Below are positions 36,880 through 46,228 of a stretch of 57,661 bases of DNA, piece by piece. The position numbers and the translations under genes were made by a program. Position 1 is the stretch's first letter. Each line of letters opens with the position of its first letter. The notes under the pieces are model-generated. The model was not told where the DNA came from, made no database searches, and saw only the letters and a program-made list of their open reading frames with translations. The DNA comes from Candidatus Saccharimonadales bacterium (GTDB lineage Bacteria; Patescibacteriota; Saccharimonadia; Saccharimonadales; UBA4665): assembly GCA_025450135.1 (NCBI GenBank), contig JANWHZ010000038.1, positions 1 to 57,661 on the forward strand, written 5' to 3'.

Positions 36880-37886
36880 AGTATCACTGCCCCACAAATT
36901 GCATTAGAGGCGCCATGCACTACTAACTCTCGCCTCGAGACATATGTGCCGCCAACTACATTACAGCGACCGTTAGGATGAACAAGAGCAAAAACGCGCA
37001 AAATAGTATTGCCCTTCGAACCATCTGGCAGGACTGTAGGAATGGGAGGGATGAATGCCTGCAAGATAAGCGTTCCTGCTTGAGCTACAGCAAATTCACG
37101 ACGTGCTCGCTCAAAAGTGACAGTTCCCTGCCTACCATGGGTTGCCCTATCGGCCGGGGAGAGATATATTGTAACGTCGCGTGCTTTCGAGCCTTGCATC
37201 GGCTTCAGCACAAAGCTTGTTTCTGGCGAAAGCTCATCGACTGACTGCGCTACTTTAGCCTTTGCTTCTTCCATTGCTAACATGTAGCGTTTAAGACCCT
37301 TTGTTAGAATAGTTGAAATTGATCGTGATTGGAGGGCAGGTAGAGCCTTGTGCTCACGGAAATCTTCCGGTTCACCTCGCGCCAGTATTGGACCTTCTAC
37401 TGGTGGATTGTCAATGTCAACCACCGTTAGTACGAGGCTATCGTCATTCGGTCGGGATTTTTGATGGCGTACGACAGTCGGCATTGACCCTACATATTGC
37501 CCAAAATGTGCTTCCAGCACGCCTGTTACGCCGCTGCCCAGGGCACATTTAATGACACGATCTGTTACGCCTATTCCAGCAGGACGCTCTTCGACTTCAA
37601 AGAGGCCCACACCATCACGCGTAACCGTGCAATCAACACGTGCAAGTAGTGTTGGTATACTGTGCATGCGAGAAACCATTGTTGGCTCTTCAGCGCCAAA
37701 AGCTTTGACCGCGTGAGAAGCAAGTTGTTCAATCTGCAGCCGATGCTGGTCTGACAAAACGATGATAGTATCGGACATGCCTATGTCCCGACCTTCAACA
37801 AAGCTAACCATGTGAGGTTCAGTGATACTGAGTGGTTGTTGTTGATGTGAATGCTCCAGGATCTCGGCGGTTGTAATTCTGTTCAT
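36876..37886 (-). CDS. divergent ATP-grasp-like protein
   Basis: SFVLKPMQGSKARDVTIYL ... NTILRVFALVHPNGRCNVVGGTYVSRRELVVHGASNAICGAVIL resemble the KP.xGs and RVF/GG..R/VHG.SNA elements of ATP-grasp ligases. Confidence 0.55.
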   Translation of the reverse strand: MNRITTAEILEHSHQQQPLSITEPHMVSFVEGRDIGMSDTIIVLSDQHRLQIEQLASHAVKAFGAEEPTMVSRMHSIPTLLARVDCTVTRDGVGLFEVEERPAGIGVTDRVIKCALGSGVTGVLEAHFGQYVGSMPTVVRHQKSRPNDDSLVLTVVDIDNPPVEGPILARGEPEDFREHKALPALQSRSISTILTKGLKRYMLAMEEAKAKVAQSVDELSPETSFVLKPMQGSKARDVTIYLSPADRATHGRQGTVTFERARREFAVAQAGTLILQAFIPPIPTVLPDGSKGNTILRVFALVHPNGRCNVVGGTYVSRRELVVHGASNAICGAVIL

Positions 37887-37969
37887 GTAATTCTCCTTAT
37901 GTCGTTAAAATCGCCACTGTTTGGTGCCGGTTTCTTCAACGAGTTCGGAGCGTAATCATGAGCAAGCAG

Positions 37970-38132
37970 AACAAACCGCCACGAGTGTGACAGCGTACCA
38001 GTAGTTGCAGCAAGTGATACAGATGTGATGTTTCATACGTTGTTAATAACAAAAAAACCGCCTTTGCGGCGGTTATCTAATGTACTGTAGTAAACTACTG
38101 TTAACAAACCGCCACAATGGTGTCGGCATACC
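37970..38132 (-). promoter_or_regulatory. leader with duplicated hairpin element flanking a terminator, upstream of the ATP-grasp-like gene
   Basis: Minus strand: GGTATGCCGACACCATTGTGGCGGTTTGTT (38132-38103) and GGTACGCTGTCACACTCGTGGCGGTTTGTT (37999-37970), 24/30 identical, separated by AACCGCC-GCAAA-GGCGGTTTTTTT. Confidence 0.6.
38050..38074 (-). terminator. Rho-independent terminator in the leader region
   Basis: Minus strand AACCGCC GCAAA GGCGGTT TTTTTG. Confidence 0.88.
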
Positions 38133-38248
38133 AATTCGTTCCGTTCATTCTCTGAACTGACATAAGCTCTATTTTATCACACATGTCAAGTGATTGCTCA
38201 TTCTACGACCAACACAACCTGCGCATGGAATCGCTCAAGCGTAAGTTA

Positions 38249-38866
38249 TCACTCATCATTCTCAGGACTTAGGATGCTGTCTGTTAGAAGGTGATCAATG
38301 GCATACTCAATAGCCGGCCTTTCTGGTAGGTATAACCACATCGCCTCGGCAGTATCGAGTGGCGGCTCACATGGTTCAAAGCCAGCGCTAAGATATAGCT
38401 CGCGTGCGACAGAGTTGTCACGCCTTACTCTCAGCGTCACACACGTGGCACCATTTTGAAGTGCCAACCACAGAGCCCAGCCCAACATTCCTGATCCAAT
38501 GCCGAACCCGCGGTACTTGTTTAGTCGGAATAGGTTACTTATGACATAGCAACCAGCGGGATCAATATGAAGCGTGACTCCGGCCATAATCTCATTATTA
38601 GCCGGGTCGCTGGCGACAAGTGTTGCAACGTTTTGGCACTGATGAAATTCTGCCAGTTGGTCAAAATTTAACTCACCATCGCCAAATACGTTAGGGTTTT
38701 CACCCACTGCATGGCGGAAGCTTGCTAGCCACGCTGCAACTGCTGTAGGTTCGCCTTGTAACCTATTCACTGCCACAGCGTGCATAATCGAGGCGCTAGA
38801 AGATTCGGCGGGTTCGCCCACAGTCTCTAAACTATCACGTAAAGCTTCCTTATCTACCGTTGACAT
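38249..38866 (-). CDS. GNAT-family N-acetyltransferase
   Basis: LFRLNKYRGFGIGSGMLGWALWLALQNGATCVTLRVRRDNSVARELYLSAGFEPCE. Confidence 0.9.
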   Translation of the reverse strand: MSTVDKEALRDSLETVGEPAESSSASIMHAVAVNRLQGEPTAVAAWLASFRHAVGENPNVFGDGELNFDQLAEFHQCQNVATLVASDPANNEIMAGVTLHIDPAGCYVISNLFRLNKYRGFGIGSGMLGWALWLALQNGATCVTLRVRRDNSVARELYLSAGFEPCEPPLDTAEAMWLYLPERPAIEYAIDHLLTDSILSPENDE

Positions 38867-38887
38867 AGTGCAAGCATTGTACTAGAA

Positions 38888-38914
38888 AAGAGTCCCATGA
38901 AAGCTGGGACTCTT
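38888..38914 (-). terminator. terminator downstream of rpsI
   Basis: AAGAGTCCCA (38888-38897) ... TGGGACTCTT (38905-38914). Confidence 0.85.
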
Positions 38915-38938
38915 GTGGCAGTGGCATAACTTATCCGC

Positions 38939-39337
38939 CTAGCGTTTAGTGAACTGGCGCTTCTTACGTGCTCCCTTGAAACCAAATTTCTTACGCTCTT
39001 TGTCGCGAGGATCGCGGCTCAACAGATCGGCGCGCTTCAGTGTGCCTTTTAAGTCTTCGTTCATGGCGCTCAACACTTTGGCAATGCCTAGTCGGATTGC
39101 TTCAGCTTGGCCGTCATGACCACCACCATTTGCACGAACGGAAATATCATATTTGTTTTCCATCTCGAGCACAGTAAACGGCTCTACAAGTTTAGCGAGG
39201 AGGTTCTTACTCTCAGCAAAATATAGATCCGCAGGCTTGTCGTTGATGGTTATGGTACCCTTGCCGCTTGTTAAACGGACTCGGGCAGTCGACGTTTTGC
39301 GGCGACCTAATGCTTGGAAGAAATCATTCTTAGCCAT
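38939..39337 (-). CDS. rpsI: 30S ribosomal protein S9
   Basis: ALGRRKTSTARVRLTSGKGTITINDKPADLYF...DPRDKERKKFGFKGARKKRQFTKR. Confidence 0.97.
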   Translation of the reverse strand: MAKNDFFQALGRRKTSTARVRLTSGKGTITINDKPADLYFAESKNLLAKLVEPFTVLEMENKYDISVRANGGGHDGQAEAIRLGIAKVLSAMNEDLKGTLKRADLLSRDPRDKERKKFGFKGARKKRQFTKR

Positions 39338-39777
39338 TAGTTAGCATCCTTTACTGATAGTGTTTTCGGCTTTTGTGCCTCGTGTTTATGCTCGCTTCCG
39401 GCATATACCTTCAGGCGCTCCATCCGGCCGTCACGAAGCTTATTAGCAGGTAACATGCCATGAACCGCATGTTCTATCGCCTTGGTTGGGTCTAGGTTCA
39501 TCTGCTCTTTAAGCGTACGCTCGCGCAGATTACCCGGATGGCCGCTATGGCGGTAGTACTTGATGGTTTCCAATTTATTGCCAGTAACTTTCAAGTCCTT
39601 GGCATTAATGATGATGACGTAGTCACCGGTGTCGATATGTGCAGTGACCTGAGGTTTGCCTTTGCCAAGTAGCAGGCTGGCGGCCCTGGTAGCTACACGG
39701 CCAAGCGGAGCTTCACTGGCGTCGAGAATATACCACTTGCGTTGTATATCAGATGGCTTAGCGCTGTACGTTTTCAT
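39337..39777 (-). CDS. rplM: 50S ribosomal protein L13
   Basis: KWYILDASEAPLGRVATRAASLLLGKGKPQVTAHIDTGDYVIIINAKDLKVTGNKLETIKYYRHSGHPG. Confidence 0.97.
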   Translation of the reverse strand: MKTYSAKPSDIQRKWYILDASEAPLGRVATRAASLLLGKGKPQVTAHIDTGDYVIIINAKDLKVTGNKLETIKYYRHSGHPGNLRERTLKEQMNLDPTKAIEHAVHGMLPANKLRDGRMERLKVYAGSEHKHEAQKPKTLSVKDAN

Positions 39778-40259
39778 TACTTCTTCTCCTCTTCTGTCTT
39801 CTTCGACTTCGCAGGAGCTGTTGCAGTTCGCTTTGCCGGTACTGCCTTAGGTTCGGCTTTTGAAGCGAGCGCAGCAGGTTTAGCTACCGGCGCTTCCTTG
39901 AGATCATCAACGAAGCTGACGCGCGCCAACTGGACATTGTCGCCACGTCGTGTGCGCGTTTTCTCAATCCGTAAATGACCACTCGTCCGCTTTGTTAGCT
40001 TAGGCGCAATTTCGTCGACCAATTTGTGGGCGCTGCGGAGTGTCTGCAAACCACTTATGACCTGCCGACGGTTATGTAAATCGCCCTTCTTAGCTTTACT
40101 AATGAGTTTCTCTACGTAAGGCACAATTTCCTTGGCTTTCAGTAAAGTTGTTTCGATCGCTTCATCCCGCACGAGCGAATCAGCCAGCCCTTTAACGAGC
40201 GCTGTACGTGGACCCTTCTCGCGGTGGAACTTACGACCTTGATATCCGTGACGATGCAT
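39777..40259 (-). CDS. rplQ: 50S ribosomal protein L17 with Lys/Ala-rich C-terminal extension
   Basis: MHRHGYQGRKFHREKGPRTALVKGLADSLVRDEAIETTLLKAKEIVPYVEKLISKAKKGDLHNRRQV. Confidence 0.96.
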   Translation of the reverse strand: MHRHGYQGRKFHREKGPRTALVKGLADSLVRDEAIETTLLKAKEIVPYVEKLISKAKKGDLHNRRQVISGLQTLRSAHKLVDEIAPKLTKRTSGHLRIEKTRTRRGDNVQLARVSFVDDLKEAPVAKPAALASKAEPKAVPAKRTATAPAKSKKTEEEKK

Positions 40260-40260
40260 C

Positions 40261-41214
40261 TTATAGCTCCAGCTCTGCGAGCTTTTCCTTTACTTCATCG
40301 AGCGCCTTGCTGCCAAAGCCTTTCAGCTCACGAAGCTCGGCTTCGTTTAAAGCAAACAAATCGCGAATGGTATGAATGTCGTTATTAATGAGGGCATTGG
40401 CAGTACGTGCGCTCAAGTTGAGGTCTTCAATCGGCGTATTCAGAACCGAAGACTCATCAGCACCTGCTGCACCATTCTCGCCTATGACACCGTTACCGTT
40501 GTCACCGCTTTGCACTTCAGTAGCCACTCGGGTCTTGCCAGCAAGTGCTGTGTACTGGTTGACGAGGATTGCGGCAGCTTCTTCAAAAGCGTCACGTGGG
40601 CTTATCGTACCATTTGTCTCAATCGTCAATAGCAATTTGTCGAAATCAGTTGACTGGCCAACACGAGTCTTCTCAACCTTGTAGCGAACCCGGATGACTG
40701 GCGTAAATACAGCGTCCAGGGCAATATGGTCGCTCGGCTTCTTAGCCGTGCTTTCCTCTATCATACGATAGCCACGGCCAATTTCGACAATCAAGTCCAT
40801 AACGAATTTAGCCTTGGCGTCATCAATGGTCGCGATAATCTGTTCAGGGTTGACGACTTCAACGTCGGCGTTGACTTCGATGTCTTTAGCGGTAACAACG
40901 CCTTTACCTGACTTCACAATGCGCAACGTTTGAGGCTCATCGCCATAGACACGGAAATGGACCTGCTTGAGGTTCTGCATGATATCGACGACGTCTTCCT
41001 TTACTCCTGGAACGGTCGTGAACTCATGGGTTGCACCTTCAACTTTAAATGAAGTAACGCCTGCACCAGCGATGCTCGAGAGCAATACACGGCGAAGTGA
41101 GTTGCCGAGCGTCATGCCGTAGCCACCATGTAGCGGTTCGATACTAAAGGTGCTGCTGGTTGCGCTCTGGTCATCTACACTCACAACGCCTGGTGTGTGA
41201 ATCAAGTTTGACAT
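40261..41214 (-). CDS. rpoA: DNA-directed RNA polymerase subunit alpha
   Basis: FSIEPLHGGYGMTLGNSLRRVLLSSIAGAGVTSFKVEGATHEFTTVPGVKEDVVDIMQNLK...TPIEDLNLSARTANALINNDIHTIRDLFALNEAELRELKGFGSKALDEVKEKL. Confidence 0.98.
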   Translation of the reverse strand: MSNLIHTPGVVSVDDQSATSSTFSIEPLHGGYGMTLGNSLRRVLLSSIAGAGVTSFKVEGATHEFTTVPGVKEDVVDIMQNLKQVHFRVYGDEPQTLRIVKSGKGVVTAKDIEVNADVEVVNPEQIIATIDDAKAKFVMDLIVEIGRGYRMIEESTAKKPSDHIALDAVFTPVIRVRYKVEKTRVGQSTDFDKLLLTIETNGTISPRDAFEEAAAILVNQYTALAGKTRVATEVQSGDNGNGVIGENGAAGADESSVLNTPIEDLNLSARTANALINNDIHTIRDLFALNEAELRELKGFGSKALDEVKEKLAELEL

Positions 41215-41232
41215 ATATGCTCCTAGCCTCCT

Positions 41233-41850
41233 TTAGCGTGAATAGTATTCGACGATTAACTGTTCTTTGATATCTGGCTCAGCGTCGTCGCGCAGCGGCA
41301 GACCGGTTATTTCGAGTGCAACTTTTTTACGATCGACTTTCATCCAGCCAGGAATTCCACTAGGTGCTGGGCTGGTGTCATCGAGCTTTTTAAAGTACTC
41401 ACTTGATTTACTGTGATCACGAAGCACTAACTTATCACCCGCAACAAGGCGAATTGACGGAATGTCAACGCGTCGTCCATTTAGCAGGAAATGACCATGG
41501 GTAACAAGCTGGCGTGCAGCACGGCGCGACGGTGCAAAGCCGGCACGGTATACCGCGTTATCGGCACGTTGCTCCAGTAGCTGCAGCAGGACGGTACCCG
41601 ATTGACCACGGCTGCGGTTGGCTTCCTTCATGAGATTACTGAATTGACGCTCAAGCAAGCCATATAGACGCTTTACTTTCTGCTTTTCACGCAACTGAAG
41701 CAAGTATTGCGAGGTTTTCGGTCGCATACCACGTCCGTGCTCGCCCCCGGGTTTGACGGTGCGCTTGACGAGTGCTTTATGGGCCTTCGGGTGAAGGGCA
41801 TAGCCTTCCCGGCGGCTCATCTTAACAATAGATTGTGTATCTCGTGCCAT
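41233..41850 (-). CDS. rpsD: 30S ribosomal protein S4 (Cys-less form)
   Basis: MRPKTSQYLLQLREKQKVKRLYGLLERQFSNLMKEA...RADNAVYRAGFAPSRRAARQLVTHGHFLLNGRRVDIPS. Confidence 0.97.
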   Translation of the reverse strand: MARDTQSIVKMSRREGYALHPKAHKALVKRTVKPGGEHGRGMRPKTSQYLLQLREKQKVKRLYGLLERQFSNLMKEANRSRGQSGTVLLQLLEQRADNAVYRAGFAPSRRAARQLVTHGHFLLNGRRVDIPSIRLVAGDKLVLRDHSKSSEYFKKLDDTSPAPSGIPGWMKVDRKKVALEITGLPLRDDAEPDIKEQLIVEYYSR

Positions 41851-41853
41851 AGT

Positions 41854-42252
41854 TTAGACCCTCCGTGCCTTTCGCGGGCGAACACCGCCATGCGGCAGAC
41901 CGGTTACGTCAGTTATGCTTTCTACAGCAATATCATGTGCTGTGAGCGAACGAATTGCTGAGTCGCGGCCTAAACCGACACCTTTCACAAAGACATCGGC
42001 TTTTGTAAAACCGAATTGCTGCTTAGCAGCTGTCGCAGCTTTATCTGCAGCAACTTGCGCAGCATATGCGGTACCTTTTTTGGAACCACGGAAGCCGCAG
42101 GCACCGGCGCTTGATGCGACAAGTCCGTTGCCATGCGGGTCAGTGAAAGTCACAATGGTGTTATTAAATGTAGCTAGGATATGAACCTGGCCCTGCGCCA
42201 CTGTCCGTCTAGCTTTCTTCTTTTTTGCGGTAGTTGTAATTGCTTCTGCCAT
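41854..42252 (-). CDS. rpsK: 30S ribosomal protein S11
   Basis: GQVHILATFNNTIVTFTDPHGNGLVASSAGACGFRGSKKGTAYAAQVAADKA...VKGVGLGRDSAIRSL. Confidence 0.97.
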   Translation of the reverse strand: MAEAITTTAKKKKARRTVAQGQVHILATFNNTIVTFTDPHGNGLVASSAGACGFRGSKKGTAYAAQVAADKAATAAKQQFGFTKADVFVKGVGLGRDSAIRSLTAHDIAVESITDVTGLPHGGVRPRKARRV

Positions 42253-42261
42253 ACGATTACC

Positions 42262-42648
42262 CTAGGTCTTTGACGGCGCCTTCTTCGCCGTACCGCCCAC
42301 CGTTACACGCTTACCTCGGCGTGTGCGCGCATTGGTGCGTGTGCGCTGCCCGCGCGTTGGCAGATTTGCCTTGTGGCGCAGACCGCGGTATGAATTGATA
42401 TCCTTCAGCCGCTTAATGTTACCGGCTACGATACGCTGCAACTCACCTTCGACAGTGAATTTAGCGTTGATAATGTCCTGGATGCGCGAGATTTCGGCAT
42501 CGGTCAAATTCTTGACCCGGATAGTTGGCTCCACCTTTGCTTCGGCAAGAATCTGCAGACTATTGGTTGGCCCAATGCCATACAAATATCTGAGAGACAC
42601 GTGGACCTGTTTTTCGTTAGGGATGGTTATCCCGGAAATTCTGGCCAT
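42262..42648 (-). CDS. rpsM: 30S ribosomal protein S13
   Basis: MARISGITIPNEKQVHVSLRYLYGIGPTNSLQIL...YRGLRHKANLPTRGQRTRTNARTRRG. Confidence 0.97.
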   Translation of the reverse strand: MARISGITIPNEKQVHVSLRYLYGIGPTNSLQILAEAKVEPTIRVKNLTDAEISRIQDIINAKFTVEGELQRIVAGNIKRLKDINSYRGLRHKANLPTRGQRTRTNARTRRGKRVTVGGTAKKAPSKT

Positions 42649-42650
42649 AC

Positions 42651-42767
42651 TTAACCCTGCCTCTGCTTATGCTTTGGCTTTAGCTTGTTGATAACGTAAA
42701 CTCGGCCCTTGCGGCGGACGATTTTATCGTCGGGGCTGATCTTCTTGACGCTTGCACGCACTTTCAT
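42651..42767 (-). CDS. rpmJ: 50S ribosomal protein L36 (Cys-less form)
   Basis: [38 protein letters not shown] between rpsM and infA; shorter than the supplied ORF cutoff. Confidence 0.95.
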   Translation of the reverse strand: MKVRASVKKISPDDKIVRRKGRVYVINKLKPKHKQRQG

Positions 42768-42908
42768 GCGGATCATTGCTCCTTATAGTGGTCAATGACA
42801 CACTGCTTAATTTGTTATTAATGTTCGCTAGAACATTTGCTGCCGGGTGCAGCCCTATACCAGAAATATGGTATATCCCGCGTACCCTATGCGCAGTAAA
42901 TGCACTAA

Positions 42909-43130
42909 CTAACTTAGGCGACGGCTGATTCTGCCCTTAGTGAGGTCGTAGGGCGTCAACTCAACTGTCACTTTATCGCCCGGAACGATACGGATGAAGT
43001 GTTTCCGCATCTTACCAGCGACATGCGCTATGATCCTATGGCCATTTTCGAGCTCGACACGAAATTGAGTACCCGGCAGGGTCTCAACTATGGTGCCTGT
43101 GAGTTCTATCACTTCCTTATTAGCTGCCAT
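42909..43130 (-). CDS. infA: translation initiation factor IF-1
   Basis: [67 protein letters not shown]. Confidence 0.97.
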   Translation of the reverse strand: MAANKEVIELTGTIVETLPGTQFRVELENGHRIIAHVAGKMRKHFIRIVPGDKVTVELTPYDLTKGRISRRLS

Positions 43131-43192
43131 GACTATAACAGCGGTAATTATAGCAGAATTTACGACGAAGTGTAAAGAGGTATTGATTTATA

Positions 43193-44695
43193 TTACGCGG
43201 CTTGGTTTTTGGCACGTCGCGATGGAAGCAGACTAAAGCGACGCTTTTTGGGGCTTTCAATATCCTTATCGCTCATATCAGTGAAGAAATCTGGCTCGCT
43301 GTATTGATCGTATGTGATCATGAGCGCCCTGGACTCAATCGCGCGCAAGGTCTGCAAGCTGACCGACACCAAGATAAGGATACTAGTACCGCCAATGGCG
43401 AGCGTGCTACCGAGAAACATTTGCGCCATGATTGGAAGGAGTGCTAGCAAACCTAGAGCAATGGCCCCAAATAGTGTCAGGCGATTTATGACGCGACTAA
43501 GATACTTTTCTGTCTGAGCACCGGATCGCACCCCTTCAATGAAGCCACCTTGCTTATGTAGGTTCTCGGCAATTTCCTTAGCGTTGAACGTGATACTGGT
43601 GTAGAAGAAGGTAAATGCAAAAACTAAAAGAAAGTACACTAAAGGGTAAATGTAGGGCGTAAAGCCACCGGATCGGAATGTAGCAATAGTTGGCGCCTGG
43701 AACCACGTTGTCAGATTAACGCCCAGGCTCTGGAGCGTGTGATTTGCATTATTAGCAAGCAACTGCCCAGCGAAACTCGGCACGCTCAAAAACGCAACAG
43801 CAAAAATAATCGGTATAACACCTGCTGTAATCAACTTAATTGGAAGTACCGTAGTAATGCCGCCATACGCACGGTTACCCTGGACGCGCTTGGCGTAGTT
43901 AACCGTAATATTGCGGGTCGCTTCATTTAACTTGACGACAAGCCAGGTAACAATGAGAATAGCTAAGAGTATTACGCCGCCCCATATAACCACATGCCAG
44001 TCCAGCGGAACGTCGTGACCAAATATTTTGAAATGGTCGTTGCTGTTTAAGAATGCAGAACCGACTTGCTGTGCTGTCTGTGGCAAGCGGCTAACGATAC
44101 TTACTGTAATAAGCAACGAGATACCGTTGCCGAGACCCTGCTCAGTGACCAACTCACCCAGCCACATAAGTAGCATCGCCCCGCCGGAGAGGGCTGCTAT
44201 CATAAGTGCCCACTGCATGGGAGAGGAGTTTGCAGTTATATCACCGATACCGCCGATGCTTTGCGCCGCCTGTCGGATAAGATAGATGGAACCGACAGAC
44301 TGAATGATCGCCAGGGGCAACGTAAGAATACGCGTATACTGATTAATCTTCTTCTGACCGAATTCGCCTTCCTTTTGCAGATTTTCAAGCGCAGGAACGG
44401 CTTTAGTGAGTAGCTGCATAATGATGCTGGCATTGATATACGGCCCAAGCCCAGCGATCATAATCGAAAAATTGGCGAGGGCGCCTCCAGACAAGACGTT
44501 TACGAAACTCAGGAGCTGCGGAGTATTTTGCGAGTTGAAGAGGTTATCAAGTACTTGGCGAAGCGTAGCAGCATTTCCGAGTGGGACCGGTACATGGGCT
44601 AATACGCGATAGACTAGCAAGATGCCGAGCACAGCCAGCAAGCGCCGCTGCATGTCTCGTTTTTTAAGCGAGCGCCAGATAATTTTCCAGTTCAT
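43193..44695 (-). CDS. secY: preprotein translocase subunit SecY
   Basis: LGILLVYRVLAHVPVPLG...GLGPYINASIIMQLLTKAVPALENLQKEGEFGQKKINQYTRILTLPLA...GITTVLPIKLITAGVIPIIFA. Confidence 0.97.
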   Translation of the reverse strand: MNWKIIWRSLKKRDMQRRLLAVLGILLVYRVLAHVPVPLGNAATLRQVLDNLFNSQNTPQLLSFVNVLSGGALANFSIMIAGLGPYINASIIMQLLTKAVPALENLQKEGEFGQKKINQYTRILTLPLAIIQSVGSIYLIRQAAQSIGGIGDITANSSPMQWALMIAALSGGAMLLMWLGELVTEQGLGNGISLLITVSIVSRLPQTAQQVGSAFLNSNDHFKIFGHDVPLDWHVVIWGGVILLAILIVTWLVVKLNEATRNITVNYAKRVQGNRAYGGITTVLPIKLITAGVIPIIFAVAFLSVPSFAGQLLANNANHTLQSLGVNLTTWFQAPTIATFRSGGFTPYIYPLVYFLLVFAFTFFYTSITFNAKEIAENLHKQGGFIEGVRSGAQTEKYLSRVINRLTLFGAIALGLLALLPIMAQMFLGSTLAIGGTSILILVSVSLQTLRAIESRALMITYDQYSEPDFFTDMSDKDIESPKKRRFSLLPSRRAKNQAA

Positions 44696-44818
44696 GGTAC
44701 GAACTTACCCCTTTATACAGTCTTTCCGAAATGTCATCCTCTATTTAAGCATATTTTCGGTAGACAAAAAATATGAGAGGCATTCTGCGGCCTCTCATAT
44801 CGTATATAGGACTAGTAA

Positions 44819-45298
44819 TTAGTCTTGCTTCTTAGGTGCCTTTGTTATCGGTCGCTTTGCCCGTTCCACCACTTCGAACGACCCACCAGCTGCCTCTACA
44901 GCTGCACGGGCACCTGCGCTGGCTGCCTGTAGTTTGACCGTGACCTTTTTTGTCAGTTTGTTCTTACCGCTCAGTAGTTTGACGTTGGCATACGGACTAG
45001 TGACGAGTCCACCGTCAGCAAGCATTGTAGTGTCGACAGTTTTGCCACCGAACAGTTCAAGCTGGTCGGTGTATACATTTTCCATTTTAGGCTTCAATGT
45101 GGCAAACCCTGGCAGCTTAGGCAACTGCTGCATCATCGGGTTCTCTCCCCCGCGAAAACCAGGGCGTAGCGTCGAACCAGTGCGAGCGCCATAACCTTTC
45201 GTACCACGTGTTGCTGTCTTGCCTTTGCCACTGGCAATACCACGACCAAGACGCTTGCTACGCTTATGCGCCGAAATGTTCAGCTCGTTGTATTTCAT
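44819..45298 (-). CDS. rplO: 50S ribosomal protein L15
   Basis: MKYNELNISAHKRSKRLGRGIASGKGKTATRGTKGYGARTGSTLRPGFRGGENPMMQQLPKLPGF. Confidence 0.96.
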   Translation of the reverse strand: MKYNELNISAHKRSKRLGRGIASGKGKTATRGTKGYGARTGSTLRPGFRGGENPMMQQLPKLPGFATLKPKMENVYTDQLELFGGKTVDTTMLADGGLVTSPYANVKLLSGKNKLTKKVTVKLQAASAGARAAVEAAGGSFEVVERAKRPITKAPKKQD

Positions 45299-45861
45299 TA
45301 CTTGCTCTCCTCAGCCGGCTTAGCTACTGGTTTCACCTCACGCGTAACCCAGTCTTTGGCGGGAACAACTGACTGTAGCGCATTAATAACTGCGTATGCA
45401 GTGTTGGTTTTGTTGCTCGAGCCAAGCGACTTGCTCAATGCATCGTGAACGCCAACCACCTCTAGCATCGTACGCACCACACTGCCAGCAATAAGACCCG
45501 TACCGGCGCTCGCAGGCTTAATCAATATGCGTGCACCACCAACTTTGGCTTCAACGTCATGGGGGAGCGTGCCCTTATACAAAGGCACAGTAATCATACT
45601 CCGCTTAGCAACATCAGTAGCTTTCGTTACGGCTGATGTTACATCGGCACCTTTGGCGATCCCGACACCAATCTTACCTTTTCCGTCTCCAGCCACCACA
45701 AGGGCACGGAACCTAAAGCGGCGGCCACCTTTTACAACACGCGCGACGCGGTCGATATTTAACGTGCGCTCATCAAACTGTTTCTCTTCTGGCACCATTT
45801 CTGGGCGGCGAGAAGCTCGGCGGTCTTGAGGTCCTCTTCGTTCTTGTTGTTGTATAGGCAT
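45298..45861 (-). CDS. rpsE: 30S ribosomal protein S5
   Basis: NIDRVARVVKGGRRFRFRALVVAGDGKGKIGVGIAKGADVTSAVTKA...; start MPIQQQERR preferred over 45900, which overlaps rplR. Confidence 0.96.
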   Translation of the reverse strand: MPIQQQERRGPQDRRASRRPEMVPEEKQFDERTLNIDRVARVVKGGRRFRFRALVVAGDGKGKIGVGIAKGADVTSAVTKATDVAKRSMITVPLYKGTLPHDVEAKVGGARILIKPASAGTGLIAGSVVRTMLEVVGVHDALSKSLGSSNKTNTAYAVINALQSVVPAKDWVTREVKPVAKPAEESK

Positions 45862-45862
45862 A

Positions 45863-46219
45863 TTAGAACTCCAATCCTCCGTTACGTGCTGCGTCTGCAA
45901 GGGCCTTCACGCGGCCATGGTACAAGCGTGAGCTGCGATCAAAAACCACTCGTGAAACTTTCTTTGCTTTTGCCTTCTTAGCGATCTCAGCACCAACCCA
46001 AGCGGCCATCTCTGTCATGGTTCCGCTCGCATTCTTGGCACCGATCGTAGAAACATACGCTAACGTATTTTGCGCTACGTCATCGATAACCTGCGCCGTC
46101 ACATGCATATTGCTAATGTGAACACTGAGGCGCGGACGATCTGCGGTACCGGTAACGGTTGCGCGAACGCGGTTGGCACGCAGGAATTGGTTGCGTAGTT
46201 TATGAGATAAATTGCTCAT
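45863..46219 (-). CDS. rplR: 50S ribosomal protein L18
   Basis: LRANRVRATVTGTADRPRLSVHISNMHVTAQVIDD...VVFDRSSRLYHGRVKALADAARNGGLEF. Confidence 0.95.
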   Translation of the reverse strand: MSNLSHKLRNQFLRANRVRATVTGTADRPRLSVHISNMHVTAQVIDDVAQNTLAYVSTIGAKNASGTMTEMAAWVGAEIAKKAKAKKVSRVVFDRSSRLYHGRVKALADAARNGGLEF

Positions 46220-46228
46220 AGTTTACTC

